Source: Auanema rhodensis
Taxonomy: Eukaryota > Nematoda > Chromadorea > Rhabditida > Rhabditidae
Reading direction: 5' to 3'
DNA: 64,000 bases
Assembly (NCBI GenBank): GCA_964057225.1
Contig: OZ059894.1
Location: forward strand, 19,436,476-19,500,475
Part shown: in pieces, positions 63,854-64,000 of the stretch
Layout of the letters: the number at the start of each line of letters is the position of its first letter
How positions within the stretch are numbered: the stretch's first letter is position 1
The notes under the pieces: generated by a model
What the model was told of the DNA's origin: nothing
Seen by the model: the letters and a program-made list of their open reading frames with translations, nothing else
Databases searched by the model: none
Made by a program: the position numbers and the translations under genes

Positions 63854-64000
63854 AAATCGAGGATATAAGTGTGAACTTATATCAGTTGATATCTCGGTGC
63901 ATTTTTAAGCTAGCGCAAATCTGATAACACAGATCGACGCAGCTTAAAAATCCGCATCGAATGCACTATACTACATTGAAAAACGCTTAATACAAAAATT
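63854..64000 (+). repeat. M183: partial monomer cut by the window end
   Basis: The first 147 bp of a monomer (p1-p147) with atcgacgc and gaaaaac. The array clearly continues beyond the window. Confidence 0.95.

Larger units (their letters stand above)
1..64000 (+). repeat. Satellite DNA array, 351-bp monomer, 182 complete copies plus a partial
   Basis: One AT-rich monomer repeats head to tail across the entire window. I set p1 at the aaatcgagg motif, which recurs at 1, 351, 701, 1052, 1403 and so on, with the last at 63854. The usual spacing is 351 bp; 16 monomers are 347 to 350 bp long. All copies have the same orientation, and neighbours differ at only a few positions. No unique DNA, inverted segment or inserted element interrupts the array, and neither end is reached. 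Known from other eukaryotes: arrays like this form constitutive heterochromatin, often at or near centromeres, and evolve by unequal exchange and gene conversion. Centromeric location here is inference. The monomer family is not one I recognise. Confidence 0.99.
1..64000. other. No protein-coding gene or RNA gene in the window
   Basis: I walked all six frames of the type monomer. Because 351 is divisible by three, a frame keeps its phase from one full-length monomer to the next, so a monomer open in one frame would give a giant repetitive ORF. It does not: each frame on both strands carries stops in every monomer. The longest stop-free stretches I find are about 45 codons (p124 to p262, forward) and about 43 codons (p272 through the monomer junction to p53 of the next), with nothing protein-like in them. 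Nothing resembling tRNA, 5S rRNA or other rRNA is visible. Confidence 0.95.
39635..64000 (+). repeat. Subarray block IV (M114-M183)
   Basis: Recurring alleles are A at p81 (cagaacgacgc), T at p99 (aaaattcgc), G at p174 (gcgttag), cgaaata at p252-258, ttttttaagg, and T at p161 throughout except in M180. All complete monomers are exactly 351 bp. Marker spacings are whole multiples of 351 bp, showing many shuffled duplications: gcacactac at 46411, 48517 and 53431 (6 and 14 monomers apart); the p37 G marker gttgagatctc at 50551, 56167, 57220 and 61432 (16, 3 and 12 monomers apart). Confidence 0.9.

Noticed and set aside
1-64000. CRISPR array
   Set aside because: The repeats are 351 bp and directly adjacent, with no short constant repeat alternating with unique spacers, and no cas genes.
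1-64000. The 1.688 (359-bp) satellite of Drosophila melanogaster or the TCAST satellite of Tribolium castaneum
   Set aside because: The length is similar, but I see no resemblance to the 1.688 monomer as I recall it, and I cannot verify TCAST from memory. A database search is needed, so I assign no name.
1-64000. Small ORFs of up to about 45 codons, repeated in each monomer
   Set aside because: They have no conserved start context, signal or recognisable motif, and are what an AT-rich repeat gives by chance.
1-64000. Transposable element or terminal repeats within the array
   Set aside because: Spacing between monomer starts never exceeds 351 bp, so nothing is inserted; no target-site duplications or long terminal repeats are seen.
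1-64000. Ribosomal intergenic spacer or tRNA/5S gene cluster
   Set aside because: No rRNA, tRNA or polymerase III box-like sequence is recognisable in the monomer.

Overview
The whole 64,000-base window is the inside of one tandem-repeat (satellite DNA) array. A 351-bp AT-rich monomer repeats head to tail, always in the same orientation, from the first base to the last. I see no gene, transposon, RNA gene or unique sequence. Counting each monomer from its aaatcgagg motif (p1 to p351; monomers M1 to M183), the window holds 182 complete monomers and a final 147-nt partial. Monomer arithmetic closes exactly: 182 x 351 = 63,882, M183 starts at 63,854, and the 29 missing bases are accounted for by 16 short monomers that I located individually. 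The array runs off both ends of the window.

Organism: a megabase-style satellite with nested higher-order repeats points to a eukaryote, most likely pericentromeric, centromeric or other heterochromatin. My type monomer (2105-2455) is about 31.6% G+C by hand count (111/351), and CpG is not depleted (12 seen, about 9 expected). That fits an animal with little germline CpG methylation, such as an insect, better than a vertebrate or plant. The species and the satellite's name cannot be decided from the sequence; I do not recognise the monomer.

Layout. Block I (1-10173, M1-M29) mixes three monomer types and contains a seven-monomer higher-order unit. Block II (10174-24547, M30-M70) is marked by G at p245; inside it lies a clean 1,399-bp four-monomer unit in three tandem copies (17194-21390), then a two-monomer alternation. 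Block III (24548-39634, M71-M113) contains a three-monomer (1,053-bp) unit nested in larger 13- and 11-monomer units, with a partial third copy after a less ordered stretch. Block IV (39635-64000, M114-M183) has exactly 351-bp monomers with shuffled three-, seven-, 12-, 14-, 16- and 19-monomer duplications. Each block has private alleles shared by neighbours, the expected trace of local unequal crossing-over and gene conversion.

Within each monomer there are four dyad symmetries: a 9-bp-stem hairpin (p9-p30), a 70-nt compound stem (p44-p113), a second 9-bp-stem hairpin (p182-p209), and a TTTTTCGAAAAA palindrome (p237-p248). The two short hairpin stems look almost free of substitutions while their loops vary. 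That and the nested higher-order structure are the most interesting signals. I found no evidence of an undescribed gene system. All comparisons were made by eye.
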